Below are positions 26,692-36,695 of a stretch of 64,000 bases of DNA, piece by piece. The stretch comes from Pseudosulfitobacter pseudonitzschiae. Its GTDB lineage: Bacteria; Pseudomonadota; Alphaproteobacteria; Rhodobacterales; Rhodobacteraceae. The notes beneath the pieces were generated by a model. It did not search any database. It was not told where the DNA came from and saw only the letters and a program-made list of their open reading frames with translations. Both the position numbers and the translations under genes were made by a program. Each line of letters starts with the position of its first letter. Position 1 is the stretch's first letter. The DNA lies in NCBI RefSeq assembly GCF_002222635.1, contig NZ_CP022416.1:124001-188000 (forward strand). Direction: 5' to 3'.

Positions 26692-27861
26692 CTAACGAAC
26701 CGGAAGACGCTGGCGGACAAGTGTTGTCCAGTAGGAGCAGCCCCAAGCGATCACATCGTCGTTGAAGTCATATTCGGGGTGGTGCAGACCCGCAGAGGTG
26801 CCGTTCCCGATATTGATCATCGCCCCGGGCACTTCGTTGAGCATGAACGAGAAATCCTCACCACCCAGAACCGGCGGCATGTCCAGTGAAACTTGCGCCT
26901 CGCCTGCAACCTCTTGCGCGGCGGCGGCGGCGAGCATGGTTTCGTGGTGATGGTTTACAGTGACAGGGTACATCCGAATGTAGTTCAGCGTGCCGGTTGC
27001 TCCGTAACCCGCTGCGATCTGGGGCACCATTGCGCCAAGTTGCGCTTCGATATGGCCTCTGACCTCTTCGCGAAGGGTGCGGACAGTGCCTGTAATCTCG
27101 ATGGTCTGTGGAATGACGTTGAACGCATTGCCTGCATGAATTGTACACAGTGAAACCACAGCATTGTCCATCGGGTCGATGCTGCGCGATGTGATGGTCT
27201 GGATCGCCTGTATCAACGCCGCTGCAATCGGAAAAGTGTCGATTGTCTCGTCGGGGCGGGCCGCATGGCCGCCGCGGCCTTCGATGGTGATGCGCACCTC
27301 GTCCACAGAGCCCATGATCGGACCGGGAGCGATGGTGAATTGACCGACGGGCAGGTTCGGGCGGTTGTGCATGCCGTAGACTTCGTTGCAGGGCCAGCGC
27401 GTGAACAGACCGTCGTCGATCATTGCCTTGGCACCTGCGCCGCCTTCTTCGGCGGGCTGGAAGATCACGATAACGGTGCCATCGAACGCGCGGCTTTCTG
27501 CAAGCTGGCGGGCCGCGCCCAGCAGCATTGTGGTATGGCCGTCGTGACCACAGGCGTGCATCTTGCCATCAATCTTTGACGCCCAAGGCTTACCTGTCGC
27601 CTCGATGATCGGAAGGGCGTCCATGTCTGCGCGCAGGCCGATGATACGGCCTGAAGTGTTGGTTTGACCGCGGATTACGCCCACAACGCCGGTGCGCCCG
27701 ATGCCTTCAACCACCTCGTCGACACCAGCGGTACGCAGGACTTCGGCTACAGAGGCAGCTGTGCGGGTCACATCATAAAGCAGTTCAGGGTTTTGGTGCA
27801 GATCGCGGCGAAAGGCGGTCAGAAACTCGATTTGTTTTGCGACCCAGTTTTCAACGGCCAT
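26692..27861 (-). CDS. M20 family amidohydrolase (hippurate hydrolase-like)
   Basis: Metallo-amidohydrolase of the M20D group that removes acyl groups from N-acyl amino acids. 389 residues. Metal-binding motifs: GLRADMDALP, HACGHDGHTTMLL, FQPAEEGGAGA, dimerisation-domain GRGGHAARP, and the C-terminal LHHPEYDFND. Start ATG 27861. It sits 3 bases after the aminothiazoline-carboxylate hydrolase-like gene in an operon with a flavin oxidoreductase and a desulfurase-like enzyme. Deacylation of an N-acyl or N-carbamoyl cysteine-type intermediate is a possible role (inference). Confidence 0.92.
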   Translation of the reverse strand: MAVENWVAKQIEFLTAFRRDLHQNPELLYDVTRTAASVAEVLRTAGVDEVVEGIGRTGVVGVIRGQTNTSGRIIGLRADMDALPIIEATGKPWASKIDGKMHACGHDGHTTMLLGAARQLAESRAFDGTVIVIFQPAEEGGAGAKAMIDDGLFTRWPCNEVYGMHNRPNLPVGQFTIAPGPIMGSVDEVRITIEGRGGHAARPDETIDTFPIAAALIQAIQTITSRSIDPMDNAVVSLCTIHAGNAFNVIPQTIEITGTVRTLREEVRGHIEAQLGAMVPQIAAGYGATGTLNYIRMYPVTVNHHHETMLAAAAAQEVAGEAQVSLDMPPVLGGEDFSFMLNEVPGAMINIGNGTSAGLHHPEYDFNDDVIAWGCSYWTTLVRQRLPVR

Positions 27862-27864
27862 GGC

Positions 27865-28374
27865 TTACGCTTCCTTGTTCTTCATGCGGTACCGGAAATC
27901 ACAATGGCTGGCACCCTTCATGATGGTCTGGGTGCGGGTCATTTCCATTTCAGGATTGTAGCCGATGCAGAAATCACCGTCGCGGTTGCACGACAGCAGG
28001 TGGCCGATGTCGCCCAGCCCCATTTCCTTGTACATTTCGGAATACCGGCAGCGGGTAACGTTAAAGTCCAGCGCTTCCTCCGAGGCTTCCAGCGTGTCGA
28101 TCTGCAAGGCGTCCTCTCGGGTCCAGTTTGGCTGGATCGCGGCAAAATCGGTCAGGTCAGGCGTATGGCCCAACGCTTCGGCCAGTTGTTTGCCCTGTTC
28201 GATGGCCGAGCGTGAACACGTCTCGCCAATGACGGCTTCGGCCTCGGCGCGGTCGGTGCGGTCGGTGATCACGTCCAGCACATGCTTGAGGATCATCGCT
28301 TCGATCTTGCGGCGCAATAGAATTGGCACGCCGTTCACGTCCAGGCCGTCAGAGGTGCTTGCATCAGTCGTCAT
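27865..28374 (-). CDS. L-2-amino-thiazoline-4-carboxylic acid hydrolase family protein
   Basis: 169-residue soluble protein resembling the ATC hydrolase family (PF14196). Known members open the 2-aminothiazoline-4-carboxylate ring on the way to L-cysteine in Pseudomonas. Seen here: FNVTRCRYSEMYKEMGLGDIGHLLSCNRDGDFCIGYNPEMEMTRTQTIMKGASHCDFRY read in parts, with conserved Cys (RCRY, LSCNRD, SHCDF). Many family members have other or unknown substrates. ATG 28374; the next gene (M20) begins 3 bases after its stop. Confidence 0.8.
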   Translation of the reverse strand: MTTDASTSDGLDVNGVPILLRRKIEAMILKHVLDVITDRTDRAEAEAVIGETCSRSAIEQGKQLAEALGHTPDLTDFAAIQPNWTREDALQIDTLEASEEALDFNVTRCRYSEMYKEMGLGDIGHLLSCNRDGDFCIGYNPEMEMTRTQTIMKGASHCDFRYRMKNKEA

Positions 28375-28386
28375 TGGGTTAGCTCC

Positions 28387-29688
28387 TTAAATCTTGGGTT
28401 CGCTCAGGTCTTTGCGTTTCAACCATGCGAGATATGTTGGTGCAACGCGACGTGCGATACTGTGGACCGGGAAGGGGCGCGGTTCGGTGACTGGCAGGGC
28501 CAGCTGGTCTTCCGCGGTGCCGGTAGCGGCGCGGGCCAGTTCGCGGCCCAATGCCGTGCCAAAGGCCACACCGCGCCCGTTACAGCCCATCCATGCCCAG
28601 CCGTCAGGGCCCAGTCGGTGGATGCGTGGGAAACGGTCCCAGTTCATACCAATATAGCCTGACCACACATGGGTCATTTCGGGTTCGCCCAGTTCGGGGA
28701 ACGCCTCGCCCAGATTTCGCGAGGCCTTGGCGCGGACACGGTTTGCGACGTCAAAGTTGCCTATCACAGCACCGCCCGTGATCAGGCGATTGCGCGCGTC
28801 ATAGCGGAAAAAGCGCAGGTCGCCACGGGTGTCGGACACCGCTTGGCGGCCGGGCAGGATGCCGTTGCGCAGATTGTCCCCTACCGGCTGCGTTGCCATC
28901 TGCCAACTGAGCACGGGAATAATTGATTTTGCCAGCTTCGGGGCCAGCGAGGGTGCAAGCTCTCCGGTATAGGCGTTGGTCGCCAGGATCAGCGCGCGTG
29001 CTTTCAGCGTGCCGGTGGCGGTGCGAATGACCCACTGCGCGCCTACGCGTTCATAGCTGGTAACGGGGGAGTTTTCGTAGATTGCCGCACCCAGATCTTC
29101 GGCGGTCTTGGCCATAGCGCGGGCGAGGGCGAGGGGGTTGATGTGCCCGCCAGTCGGATTTAGCATTCCCCCATACCAGAAATCACTGCCCAGTATTTCG
29201 CGGGTTTCTTCAGCGGTCTTGAACTCAGCCGGAAAGCCGTAGCGCTGCCATGTATCGACCCGGTTTTTGCAAAGCTGAACGCGGCCAGGACTGTGGGCAG
29301 GCTGGAACCAGCCGGTCTGTTCTGCCTCGGCTCTCATGTCGAATTCGCGCACAAGATCGAACAGGATGTTTGCCGAATTTCCGATCAACTGGACCATGCG
29401 TTCACCAGCAGCACCGTAGCGTTTGATCCAGACCGCAGGTTCCGCCGAAGTCAGAATTGGGATGACCTGACCATTGTTGCGCCCGGATGCGCCCCAGCCG
29501 ACCGCCTTGCCTTCCAGAACTGTGACAGAGCCTCCGTTGCGGGCTATCTCGATTGCGGCGGACAGGCCGGTAAAGCCGCCGCCGATCACAGCCACATCTG
29601 TTTCGACCGTTCCGTTCAGCACAGGCGCAAGGGGGCGGGGTGGGGCTGTGTCAGCCCACAAAGAGGGCGGAAATACCACGTCGTTCAA
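28387..29688 (-). CDS. FAD-dependent oxidoreductase (DAO/PuuB-like)
   Basis: 433-residue flavoprotein of the D-amino-acid-oxidase/gamma-glutamylputrescine-oxidase group. The dinucleotide-binding motif is VAVIGGGFTGLSAAIEIARNG near residue 30, followed by WGASGRNNGQV, characteristic of PuuB/OrdL-like oxidases. The C-terminal GYIGMNWDRFPRIHRLG and CNGRGVAFG complete the FAD site. It oxidises an amine or amino acid of unknown identity. Its ATG overlaps the stop of the PLP enzyme (4-base overlap), so the two are coupled. Confidence 0.88.
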   Translation of the reverse strand: MNDVVFPPSLWADTAPPRPLAPVLNGTVETDVAVIGGGFTGLSAAIEIARNGGSVTVLEGKAVGWGASGRNNGQVIPILTSAEPAVWIKRYGAAGERMVQLIGNSANILFDLVREFDMRAEAEQTGWFQPAHSPGRVQLCKNRVDTWQRYGFPAEFKTAEETREILGSDFWYGGMLNPTGGHINPLALARAMAKTAEDLGAAIYENSPVTSYERVGAQWVIRTATGTLKARALILATNAYTGELAPSLAPKLAKSIIPVLSWQMATQPVGDNLRNGILPGRQAVSDTRGDLRFFRYDARNRLITGGAVIGNFDVANRVRAKASRNLGEAFPELGEPEMTHVWSGYIGMNWDRFPRIHRLGPDGWAWMGCNGRGVAFGTALGRELARAATGTAEDQLALPVTEPRPFPVHSIARRVAPTYLAWLKRKDLSEPKI

Positions 29689-31322
29689 AGTGCAGTCTCC
29701 AGCTGGGGTCGCGTGGGCGGGACTGTGTCGTGAGGCATCCAGAACCAGCGCAGGGTTTCTTCTTCGGGCGGCAGATCCAGATGGGGCGCGCGCGACAGGT
29801 CGGCAGCGGCATCTGCCAGATCACGCGCAAATGTCAGGCAGCCCTCGAAGGTGGGGGCAGTTTCTTGATTTTTATCCTGCGTGTTCCAAAGATCGGACAG
29901 CGAGGTTGCAGCACTGTCGTCAATCTTGCGTTGTGCGCGCCAGACACCGGCACACAGATCAAGACGGTAGTAGGCCAGCAATTCAAGGCCACGCTCGGCG
30001 ATAAAGGACAGGGCTGCGGCGATCCGGTCGGTGTCGGAATCGTCAAAGAACCAGTTGACCCCTAATCGCGCCCAGCCGGGGCGGAAGGCGGAATGACCCT
30101 GTTCTACGGCGCGTTCGTGACATTCTGCCGTTTCATCATCTATGCCAAGCAGCGCATGGCCGTAAGGGCCCGCACAGGAACAGCCGCCGCGCGCCTGAAT
30201 ACCGAACAGGTCGTTCAGCAGCGCCACGACATAGTTATGATGCAGCAATTTTCCGGCCACGCGGATGTTGAACGAGAAGACACCGATCCGTGGCACATTC
30301 TGCGGCCCAAGAATTTCGATGCCCGGAACGGCACGCAGTGCGGTCTCCAGACGGCTGGTCAAGGCTTGTTCGCGGCGTTCGACCTCGTTTTCGTCCATGT
30401 CGGCCTTGAGTTGCAGGACCATGCCGGCCCGGATGTTCTCGACGATCGAGGGCGTGCCCGCTTCCTCGCGGCGCTCGGGGTCAGAGACGTAGTTGTGGCG
30501 CAGTGCCGTCACATAGGACACGGTCCCACCGCCCGTAATAGTTGGCCGTAGACTGGTGAACATGCGGCGGTCTGCAATCAGAATGCCGGATGCTCCGGGG
30601 CCGCCCGGAAATTTGTGGGGTGACAAAAACGCCGCATCAATCCGATCGTCCTCACCCTCGGCAGACGCCTTGAGTCTGACCTGAATATAAGGCGCTGCCG
30701 CGGCGAAATCGGCAACGCACCAGCCGCCTTGCGCGTGGACCAGCCGGGCGATGGTGCGCAAGTCCGTGCGCACACCGGTCACATTCGAAGCCGCCGAAAA
30801 GGCCGCGATCTTCAGTGGCGCATCGGCGTGTTGCTTCAGGGCGCTTTCCAATGTGGTCAGGCATACGCTGCCCTCGTTGTTCAGAGGAATACGCACGATT
30901 TGCGCACCGCTTTCACGCCAGATCAGGTCGTTGGAGTGGTGTTCGTAGGGTCCGATAAAAACGACTGCTTCTTGGTTCAATCCTTGCATGGACAGTGCGC
31001 GCACCAATTTGTCTGCCGCGCCAGTGGCACCCGAACCCGCGAAGATTACCGCGTGGTTCGCATCTGCACCCATGGATTTGCGCACCGTCTCACGCGCCAG
31101 TTCGCGCAGTTGTGTAGACCTGCGACCGGTAAATGACGTTTCGGTGTGGGTGTTACCGTAAAAGGGCAGAACGTGTTTGCGGATCGCATCCTCGATAAAG
31201 TTGATGGATCGCCCCGAGGCCACATAGTCGGCATAGATCAACGCGCGCGGACCGAAGGGGCCGGGGATCGTCGTGCCCTCACCAATAATGGCCGTGCGGA
31301 TGGTGTCGAACTGAATAGCCAT
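29685..31322 (-). CDS. Cysteine desulfurase-like class V aminotransferase
   Basis: PLP enzyme of 545 residues. Class V features: YADYVASGRSINFIED at the start, THTETSFTGRRS, AFSAASNVTGVRTDL, the Schiff-base Lys in FLSPHKFPGGPG, and ARGGCSCAGPYGH in the position of the catalytic-Cys loop of group II desulfurases and selenocysteine lyases. About 130 extra C-terminal residues (after ~415) distinguish it from SufS/CsdA (~410 residues). Combined with the ATC-hydrolase-like gene, release of sulfur from a cysteine-type product is plausible. The ABC transporter genes lie directly upstream. Confidence 0.82.
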   Translation of the reverse strand: MAIQFDTIRTAIIGEGTTIPGPFGPRALIYADYVASGRSINFIEDAIRKHVLPFYGNTHTETSFTGRRSTQLRELARETVRKSMGADANHAVIFAGSGATGAADKLVRALSMQGLNQEAVVFIGPYEHHSNDLIWRESGAQIVRIPLNNEGSVCLTTLESALKQHADAPLKIAAFSAASNVTGVRTDLRTIARLVHAQGGWCVADFAAAAPYIQVRLKASAEGEDDRIDAAFLSPHKFPGGPGASGILIADRRMFTSLRPTITGGGTVSYVTALRHNYVSDPERREEAGTPSIVENIRAGMVLQLKADMDENEVERREQALTSRLETALRAVPGIEILGPQNVPRIGVFSFNIRVAGKLLHHNYVVALLNDLFGIQARGGCSCAGPYGHALLGIDDETAECHERAVEQGHSAFRPGWARLGVNWFFDDSDTDRIAAALSFIAERGLELLAYYRLDLCAGVWRAQRKIDDSAATSLSDLWNTQDKNQETAPTFEGCLTFARDLADAAADLSRAPHLDLPPEEETLRWFWMPHDTVPPTRPQLETAL

Positions 31323-31331
31323 TCTGGTTCC

Positions 31332-32978
31332 TTAAGCGGCGTCTGTTTTACGGAAAGGAGGCGTCCAGGTCCGTCCCGGAATAGAGGCGAGCAAATTGCG
31401 GGTATATTCGTGTTGCGGATTGGCAAAGACCTCGGCGGTAAAGCCTGCCTCGACCACTTCGCCCTTTTGCATCACGATGATGCGGTCGCACAGTTGGGCC
31501 GCCACACGCAGATCGTGGGTGACGAACAGCAGCGACAGGTTCATCCGGTCGCGCAGGTCAGCCAGCAGTTTCAGAACTTGGGCCTGAACACTGACATCCA
31601 GTGCCGAAACGGGTTCGTCCGCGACGATCACCTTGGGCTCCAGCGCCAATGCGCGGGCAATGCCGATGCGTTGCCGCTGGCCACCCGAAAACTCGTGCGG
31701 GAAGCGGTTGGCTGCGGCGGGCGACAACTCGACCATCTCCAGCAGATCGCGAGCACGGGCACGTGCCTTTTCAGGGTCTTCGCCATGCACAATCGGCCCT
31801 TGAGCAATGATATCCACCACCCGCTTGCGCGGATTAAGCGAAGCCATCGGATCCTGAAACACCATCTGGATATGTTTTCGCATCCCGCGCAGTTCACGGG
31901 GCGAACAGGCCAGCAGATCAGTGCCGTCCACCTCGACCGCACCCGCGTCAGCGTCCAGCAGACGGGTGACCAGACGTGACACGGTGGTCTTGCCCGAACC
32001 GGATTCACCCACCACGCCCAGAGTTTCGCCCTGATGCAGCTCAAAGCTGAGATCTTTGACGGCGACCACCGCTTTGCGCTTGCCGGTCAGCAACCCGCCA
32101 CGCGCAGCAAAGGTTTTGCGCAGGCCGGTGCCCTTCAGTACGAGTGGAAGCGTGGTGATCAGTTTGGGCGGTGGTGGTAACAGGTCGGGCACCGATGCAA
32201 TCAGCGCCTGTGTGTAGGGATGTTGCGGATCGTTTAACACTTGATCGGCTGGCCCTTGTTCAACCACTTCGCCCTGACGCAGTACGATAACGTGGTCGGC
32301 AATTTCGGCCACGACACCAAAGTCGTGCGTGATGAACAGTACCCCCGCCCCGTCTTCTCTTTGCAGATCGCGGATCAGCTTGAGGATTTGCAACTGCGTC
32401 GTCACATCCAGCGCCGTCGTAGGTTCATCCGCGATCACAAGCTTGGGGGACAGCGATAGAGCCATCGCGATCATCACACGCTGGCGCTGGCCGCCTGAAA
32501 TCTGGTGCGGATAGGCGTTATAGGCGGATTCAGGATCGGGGATATGCACACGTTTCAGCATCTCCAGCGCGTGCGCGCGCCGTTCCTTGCGCGTGACGCC
32601 CATGTGCAATTTCAGCACTTCATCAATTTGCCAGCCCACGGTTTTCTGCGGGTTTAGCGCGGTCATCGGTTCCTGAAAGATCATCGAAATCCGGTTGCCG
32701 CGAACCTTGCGCATATCTGCTTCGGATTTGGCCAGCAGGTCTTCGCCTTCAAAAGTGATTTCCCCGCCGGTAACGTGGACATGCGGCTCTGGCAAAAGCC
32801 GCATGATCGCCCCCGCCGAGAGCGATTTGCCCGATCCGGATTCGCCCACCATGCAGACGATTTCGCCGGGGCGCACGGTCAGGTCCAGACCGTGAAGTGC
32901 AAAGGGACGGTCGGACCCTTTGGGCAGGGCGATGCGAAGATCGCGAACCGTGAGAATAGGTGCTGCTTCAGCGGTCAT
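31332..32978 (-). CDS. Fused dipeptide ABC transporter ATP-binding protein (DppD-DppF)
   Basis: 548-residue protein with two complete ABC domains. First: Walker [11 protein letters not shown], signature ISGGQRQRV, Walker [13 protein letters not shown]. Second: [41 protein letters not shown]. This is the DppD-DppF (or GsiA) fusion arrangement for peptide/nickel-type importers. ATG 32978 overlaps the stop of the permease gene (ATGA); the longer frame to 33083 runs into that permease gene. It powers the importer encoded by the next three genes. Confidence 0.93.
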   Translation of the reverse strand: MTAEAAPILTVRDLRIALPKGSDRPFALHGLDLTVRPGEIVCMVGESGSGKSLSAGAIMRLLPEPHVHVTGGEITFEGEDLLAKSEADMRKVRGNRISMIFQEPMTALNPQKTVGWQIDEVLKLHMGVTRKERRAHALEMLKRVHIPDPESAYNAYPHQISGGQRQRVMIAMALSLSPKLVIADEPTTALDVTTQLQILKLIRDLQREDGAGVLFITHDFGVVAEIADHVIVLRQGEVVEQGPADQVLNDPQHPYTQALIASVPDLLPPPPKLITTLPLVLKGTGLRKTFAARGGLLTGKRKAVVAVKDLSFELHQGETLGVVGESGSGKTTVSRLVTRLLDADAGAVEVDGTDLLACSPRELRGMRKHIQMVFQDPMASLNPRKRVVDIIAQGPIVHGEDPEKARARARDLLEMVELSPAAANRFPHEFSGGQRQRIGIARALALEPKVIVADEPVSALDVSVQAQVLKLLADLRDRMNLSLLFVTHDLRVAAQLCDRIIVMQKGEVVEAGFTAEVFANPQHEYTRNLLASIPGRTWTPPFRKTDAA

Positions 32979-33850
32979 TGTTTCTGCCTCGGGTTCATTG
33001 CGTCGTTCAGGCCTTCGCCCAGCAGTGAGAAGGACAGAACCGTCAGCACGATGGCAACGCCCGGAATGGCCGAGCAATACCACGCGGTGCGCAGAACGGC
33101 GCGGCCCTGGCCGATCATGTTGCCCCAGCTTGCATAGTTCGGATCGCCCAGCCCCAAAAAGGCTAGCGCGCTTTCCAGCAGGATCGACAGGGCCATGATG
33201 ACCGAGGCGTAGACGATGATCGGCGGCAATGCGTTGGGCAGGATTTCACGAAAAATCAAGGCGGTGTTCGACACGCCCAGGTTGCGCGCGGCATCGACAA
33301 ATTCTCGGTTGCGCAGCGACATGAATTCGGCCCGGACCATGCGGGCGGGAGCTGTCCAGCTTACGATGCCGATGGCCAGCGTGATCCATTCGATTTTCGA
33401 TCCCAGAATGGCGACAAGAGTCAGCAGAAGCACGAAGTTGGGGATGGTTTGAAACGCTTCGGTGATGCGCATCAGCAGATCGTCGATCCAGCCGCCAAAG
33501 TAGCCAGCCAGTGCGCCGATCACGATCCCGATGACAATCGACACCAGCGTGGCGACAACACCCACCAGCAGTGAAATGCGCGCCCCGTAAAACAGTTGCG
33601 ACAGGATACTGCGGCCAAGCTGGTCGGTGCCCAGTGGGTTTGCGGCATCCACGAAGGGTGCAATAAGTGGTAGACCTGCACGGCGCAGCGGATCGCCCGG
33701 ATCAACCAGCCCAGCCGTCAGTGCCATCAGCACCACGACGGCAAACAGTATCAGGCCCAGCAGGGCGGCGCGGTTGCGGCGGTAACGCTGCCAGAAGACA
33801 ACATATCGTGGCGGCTCTGCCGGGCGCAGTTCGGTATCAAGAACAGTCAT
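32975..33850 (-). CDS. dppC: Dipeptide-type ABC transporter permease (DppC-like)
   Basis: 291-residue inner-membrane permease with about six helices. The N-terminus (FWQRYRRNRAALLGLILFAVVV) and the EAA-type loop (ARNLGVSNTALIFREILPNALPPIIVY) are typical of DppC/OppC. It overlaps dppB by 4 bases and the ATPase by 4 bases. Confidence 0.93.
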   Translation of the reverse strand: MTVLDTELRPAEPPRYVVFWQRYRRNRAALLGLILFAVVVLMALTAGLVDPGDPLRRAGLPLIAPFVDAANPLGTDQLGRSILSQLFYGARISLLVGVVATLVSIVIGIVIGALAGYFGGWIDDLLMRITEAFQTIPNFVLLLTLVAILGSKIEWITLAIGIVSWTAPARMVRAEFMSLRNREFVDAARNLGVSNTALIFREILPNALPPIIVYASVIMALSILLESALAFLGLGDPNYASWGNMIGQGRAVLRTAWYCSAIPGVAIVLTVLSFSLLGEGLNDAMNPRQKQ

Positions 33851-34836
33851 GAAAGTTCAATCCGGCTGTCAAGACGTGCGTAAAGCAGGTCGGTTAGAAA
33901 ATTGACGAGGATCACGATGATCGAGCACAAAAAAATAATGCCCATCAGCGTGTTCATGTCGCGCTGGATCACCGACTGGTAGGCCAGTTGCCCCAGTCCC
34001 GGCAGGGTAAATATGGTTTCCACCACCACCGATCCGCCCAGCAAGGTCGAGAATTGCAGGCCGAACAGGGTCACCGCAGGCAGCAGTGCGTTGCGCATGA
34101 TGTGATGCACCATCAGCCGCGTTTCACCTGCGCCCTTGGCGCGGGCGGTACGTACAAAATCCTGATCTGCGACCTGCATTACAGAGGATCGCATCAGCCG
34201 AAGGTAGAACGAAAGATAGATCAGCGACAGCGCTGCCGTTGGCATAACTAGGTGTCTTGCCACGTCCAAGACGTGGTCCCAACCGGTGTAAAACCCTGCG
34301 ATGGTCTTGATCCCGCCAACCGGCAGCCAGCCCAGTTTGACCGAGAACAGCAACATCATCATCAGCGACAGAAAGAAGCTGGGCGTGGCATAGAATATCA
34401 ACCCCAGAGTTGAAATCAGGTTGTCGGTCAGCGAATAGGCGCGCCGTGCGGCAAAGGCGCCCAACGTGATACCGATGGAAAAGGCCAGGCTGAGCGATGT
34501 TGCCATCAGCAACAACGTGGTGCCAAGTCGGTCTAACAGAACGGTTGCGACGGGTTGTTCGTAAACGAACGACTGACCCAGATCGAAGGTCGCCAGCTTC
34601 ACCATGTAGCGCCAAAGTTGCACCCATACAGGCTGATCCAGACCGTATTCGGCACGCAGTCTGGCGATAAAGGCGGCATCAGCACCACCCATGTCACCGA
34701 CCAGCGCGTCAACGGTATCGCCTGGCGTCAGTTTGAGCAGGAGGAAAGTACCGACCATGATCAGGATGATGACCGGAATGGCCTGTAAAAGACGCCTGAG
34801 CGCGTAGATCAGCATCGGGGGGATGGTTGGTTTCAT
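33847..34836 (-). CDS. dppB: Dipeptide-type ABC transporter permease (DppB-like)
   Basis: About 329 residues, six helices. DppB signature start MLIYALRRLLQAIPVIILIMVGTF-like region and the EAA loop RAKGAGETRLMVHHIMRNALLPAVT. ATG 34836 is preferred over the track-long start at 34860; an internal ATG at 34815 is also possible. A stem-loop lies between this gene and the binding-protein gene upstream. Confidence 0.92.
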   Translation of the reverse strand: MKPTIPPMLIYALRRLLQAIPVIILIMVGTFLLLKLTPGDTVDALVGDMGGADAAFIARLRAEYGLDQPVWVQLWRYMVKLATFDLGQSFVYEQPVATVLLDRLGTTLLLMATSLSLAFSIGITLGAFAARRAYSLTDNLISTLGLIFYATPSFFLSLMMMLLFSVKLGWLPVGGIKTIAGFYTGWDHVLDVARHLVMPTAALSLIYLSFYLRLMRSSVMQVADQDFVRTARAKGAGETRLMVHHIMRNALLPAVTLFGLQFSTLLGGSVVVETIFTLPGLGQLAYQSVIQRDMNTLMGIIFLCSIIVILVNFLTDLLYARLDSRIELS

Positions 34837-34883
34837 CGCGGAGCTCTTTCGGATGCGCACAGGGTGGTGCCGGCGATCTTTGG

Positions 34884-34908
34884 CGGGCAGGCCGGTATGG
34901 CCTGCCCG
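34884..34908 (-). terminator. Hairpin between binding-protein and permease genes
   Basis: Ten-base-pair perfect stem (CGGGCAGGCC / GGCCTGCCCG) with a 5-base loop, ten bases after the stop of the solute-binding protein gene. It lacks a T tract; such structures between binding protein and permease genes commonly give partial termination or protect the upstream message. Confidence 0.6.
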
Positions 34909-34917
34909 AAGGTCATA

Positions 34918-36507
34918 TTATTCGTCGAGCCACAGATCGTACCAGCTGGACGAGTTCCAGCGCGGTGTATTGTGGTGGTTCATCAGCTTTTTCGACGTGA
35001 CGGAGATGAAGGGGTGTTCGATGGCGAAGATCACCGGGACTTCCTCCATCGCCTTGCGCTGGATCGCATGATACATTTCGGCGCGTGTTTCCGGGTCAAG
35101 CTCGGAGGCCGCGTCGTCGATCATCTGGTCCATCTCTTCGCTTTTCCAGCCGAACTGGTTGGTCCAGGGTGTGCCTTCGGCCTGACCCGAGCGCAGCCAG
35201 ACGGTTGTTGACACCGCAGGGTCGGACCGGAACTGATGCCAGCCGTTGGCCGTGTCAAAGTCGTGGTCGCGGTACACTCCATTCAGGAAGCCGGGCGCGT
35301 CGTTGGTCAGGATTTCGACGTCGATGTCGATCTCCCGCATCGCTTGAGCGAAATATTCACCCCAAAGCTGGGTATATTCACCCCATGGCGCAGGGCGGTG
35401 ACGCAGCTTGAAGCGAAAGCCGTCATCCTTGACGGGATAGCCTGCCTCGTCGAGCATCTCTTTCGCCAGTTCGACGTCGTAAGGATAGGTCGTCACATCG
35501 TCGGTGTAGTTGGCGCCACCCGCTTGCGGAACCGGTCCGCGGCCCGGTGCTGCAAAGCCACGCATGATGGTGTCGATGGCATAATCGATGTCCAGCCCGT
35601 GATACATGGCCTGGCGCACCTTCACATCCGCAAGGATCGGATTGCGATGGTTGAACTCGACCGTGGAGTGGGCGACGTTGTTTTCGTAGCCCTGCGTGCC
35701 GACGTCAAAGCGGTCGTCTTCCGACAGGCGGACGACATCGGCCATCGACACGCCGATAAAGCCGGATTCGTGGACTTCGCCCGCTTCCAGCGCGGCAGCG
35801 GCAGCCGATTTATCCTTGATGAACCGCCAGACGATGCGGTCGAGATAGGGATAGCCTTCGCGCCAGTAGTCTTCATTCTTTTCTGCCATCACGTACTGGC
35901 CGCGTTCGTATTCGACGAATTTGAACGGGCCGGTGCCCACGGGGGCGGTGTTGTACGGGTTGTTCAGAATGTCGGTGCCTTCGTACAGGTGCTTGGGCAT
36001 CGGGTGGCCAAGGTCGGGCATAGCAGCAACGAACAGATCAATCGGCATCGGCTTGGAATAGTTGAAAACGGCCGTGTGCGGATCGGGGCAATCGACAGAT
36101 TCCAGATTGGCCTGCAAGGCAGACGAATAGTTCAGCAGTTTTTTCCACATCTCGATGGCGGTGTAGGAAACATCTTCGCAGGTGAAGTCCTCACCATCGT
36201 GCCAGCGAATATTTTCACGCAGCTTTACGGTGATTGTCAGACCGTCATTCGATCCGGACCACTCCGTTGCCAACACAGGCACATAACCGTCATAGCTTTT
36301 GTCGATCAGCGGCTCTACGATTTTGCCGCTGATGTTGTAAACGCCGGTTGACGCTCGCAGTGCTGGGTTCAGGATCCGTTGTTCGGAAATCATATGGACA
36401 ATTGCGGTGCCGCCCTTTTTCACCTCTTGTGCCGAAGCCACTGCAGGTGCGAGTGCGGCTGTTGCGGTCAAGCACGCGACGCCAAGACCGATCAGTTGTT
36501 TCTTCAT
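34918..36507 (-). CDS. dppA: ABC transporter substrate-binding protein (DppA/OppA family)
   Basis: 529-residue periplasmic solute receptor (SBP family 5). Signal peptide MKKQLIGLGVACLTATAALAPAVASA; ATG 36507 follows GGGAGC, while the frame runs on to 36648 without an RBS. Family features: PALRASTGVYNISGKIVEPLI, the conserved WHDGEDFTCEDVSYT, and GTGPFKFVEYERG. First gene of the transporter operon; AT-rich sequence upstream (36580-36690) is the likely promoter shared with the divergent SDR gene. Ligand unknown; peptide-like or amino-acid-derived. Confidence 0.92.
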   Translation of the reverse strand: MKKQLIGLGVACLTATAALAPAVASAQEVKKGGTAIVHMISEQRILNPALRASTGVYNISGKIVEPLIDKSYDGYVPVLATEWSGSNDGLTITVKLRENIRWHDGEDFTCEDVSYTAIEMWKKLLNYSSALQANLESVDCPDPHTAVFNYSKPMPIDLFVAAMPDLGHPMPKHLYEGTDILNNPYNTAPVGTGPFKFVEYERGQYVMAEKNEDYWREGYPYLDRIVWRFIKDKSAAAAALEAGEVHESGFIGVSMADVVRLSEDDRFDVGTQGYENNVAHSTVEFNHRNPILADVKVRQAMYHGLDIDYAIDTIMRGFAAPGRGPVPQAGGANYTDDVTTYPYDVELAKEMLDEAGYPVKDDGFRFKLRHRPAPWGEYTQLWGEYFAQAMREIDIDVEILTNDAPGFLNGVYRDHDFDTANGWHQFRSDPAVSTTVWLRSGQAEGTPWTNQFGWKSEEMDQMIDDAASELDPETRAEMYHAIQRKAMEEVPVIFAIEHPFISVTSKKLMNHHNTPRWNSSSWYDLWLDE

Positions 36508-36695
36508 TTTAAAGCTCCCTTTCTGTCGGACTCCTTTGTGGAATCGCGATGTTACTTTCGCTGACTCATCACTGCGCATGGCGTAGGCGTAGTCAATATG
36601 TTTTCCATATAATACCATAGCAGGAGCAAAAATTGCTATTTTTTGCAAGTATTATAGGTTAAATGTTTACCATCGAAAAGTCCTGAGGGTTAAAA

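Noticed and set aside
35236-36351. 371-codon plus-strand frame opposite dppA
   Set aside because: Shadow of the binding-protein gene.
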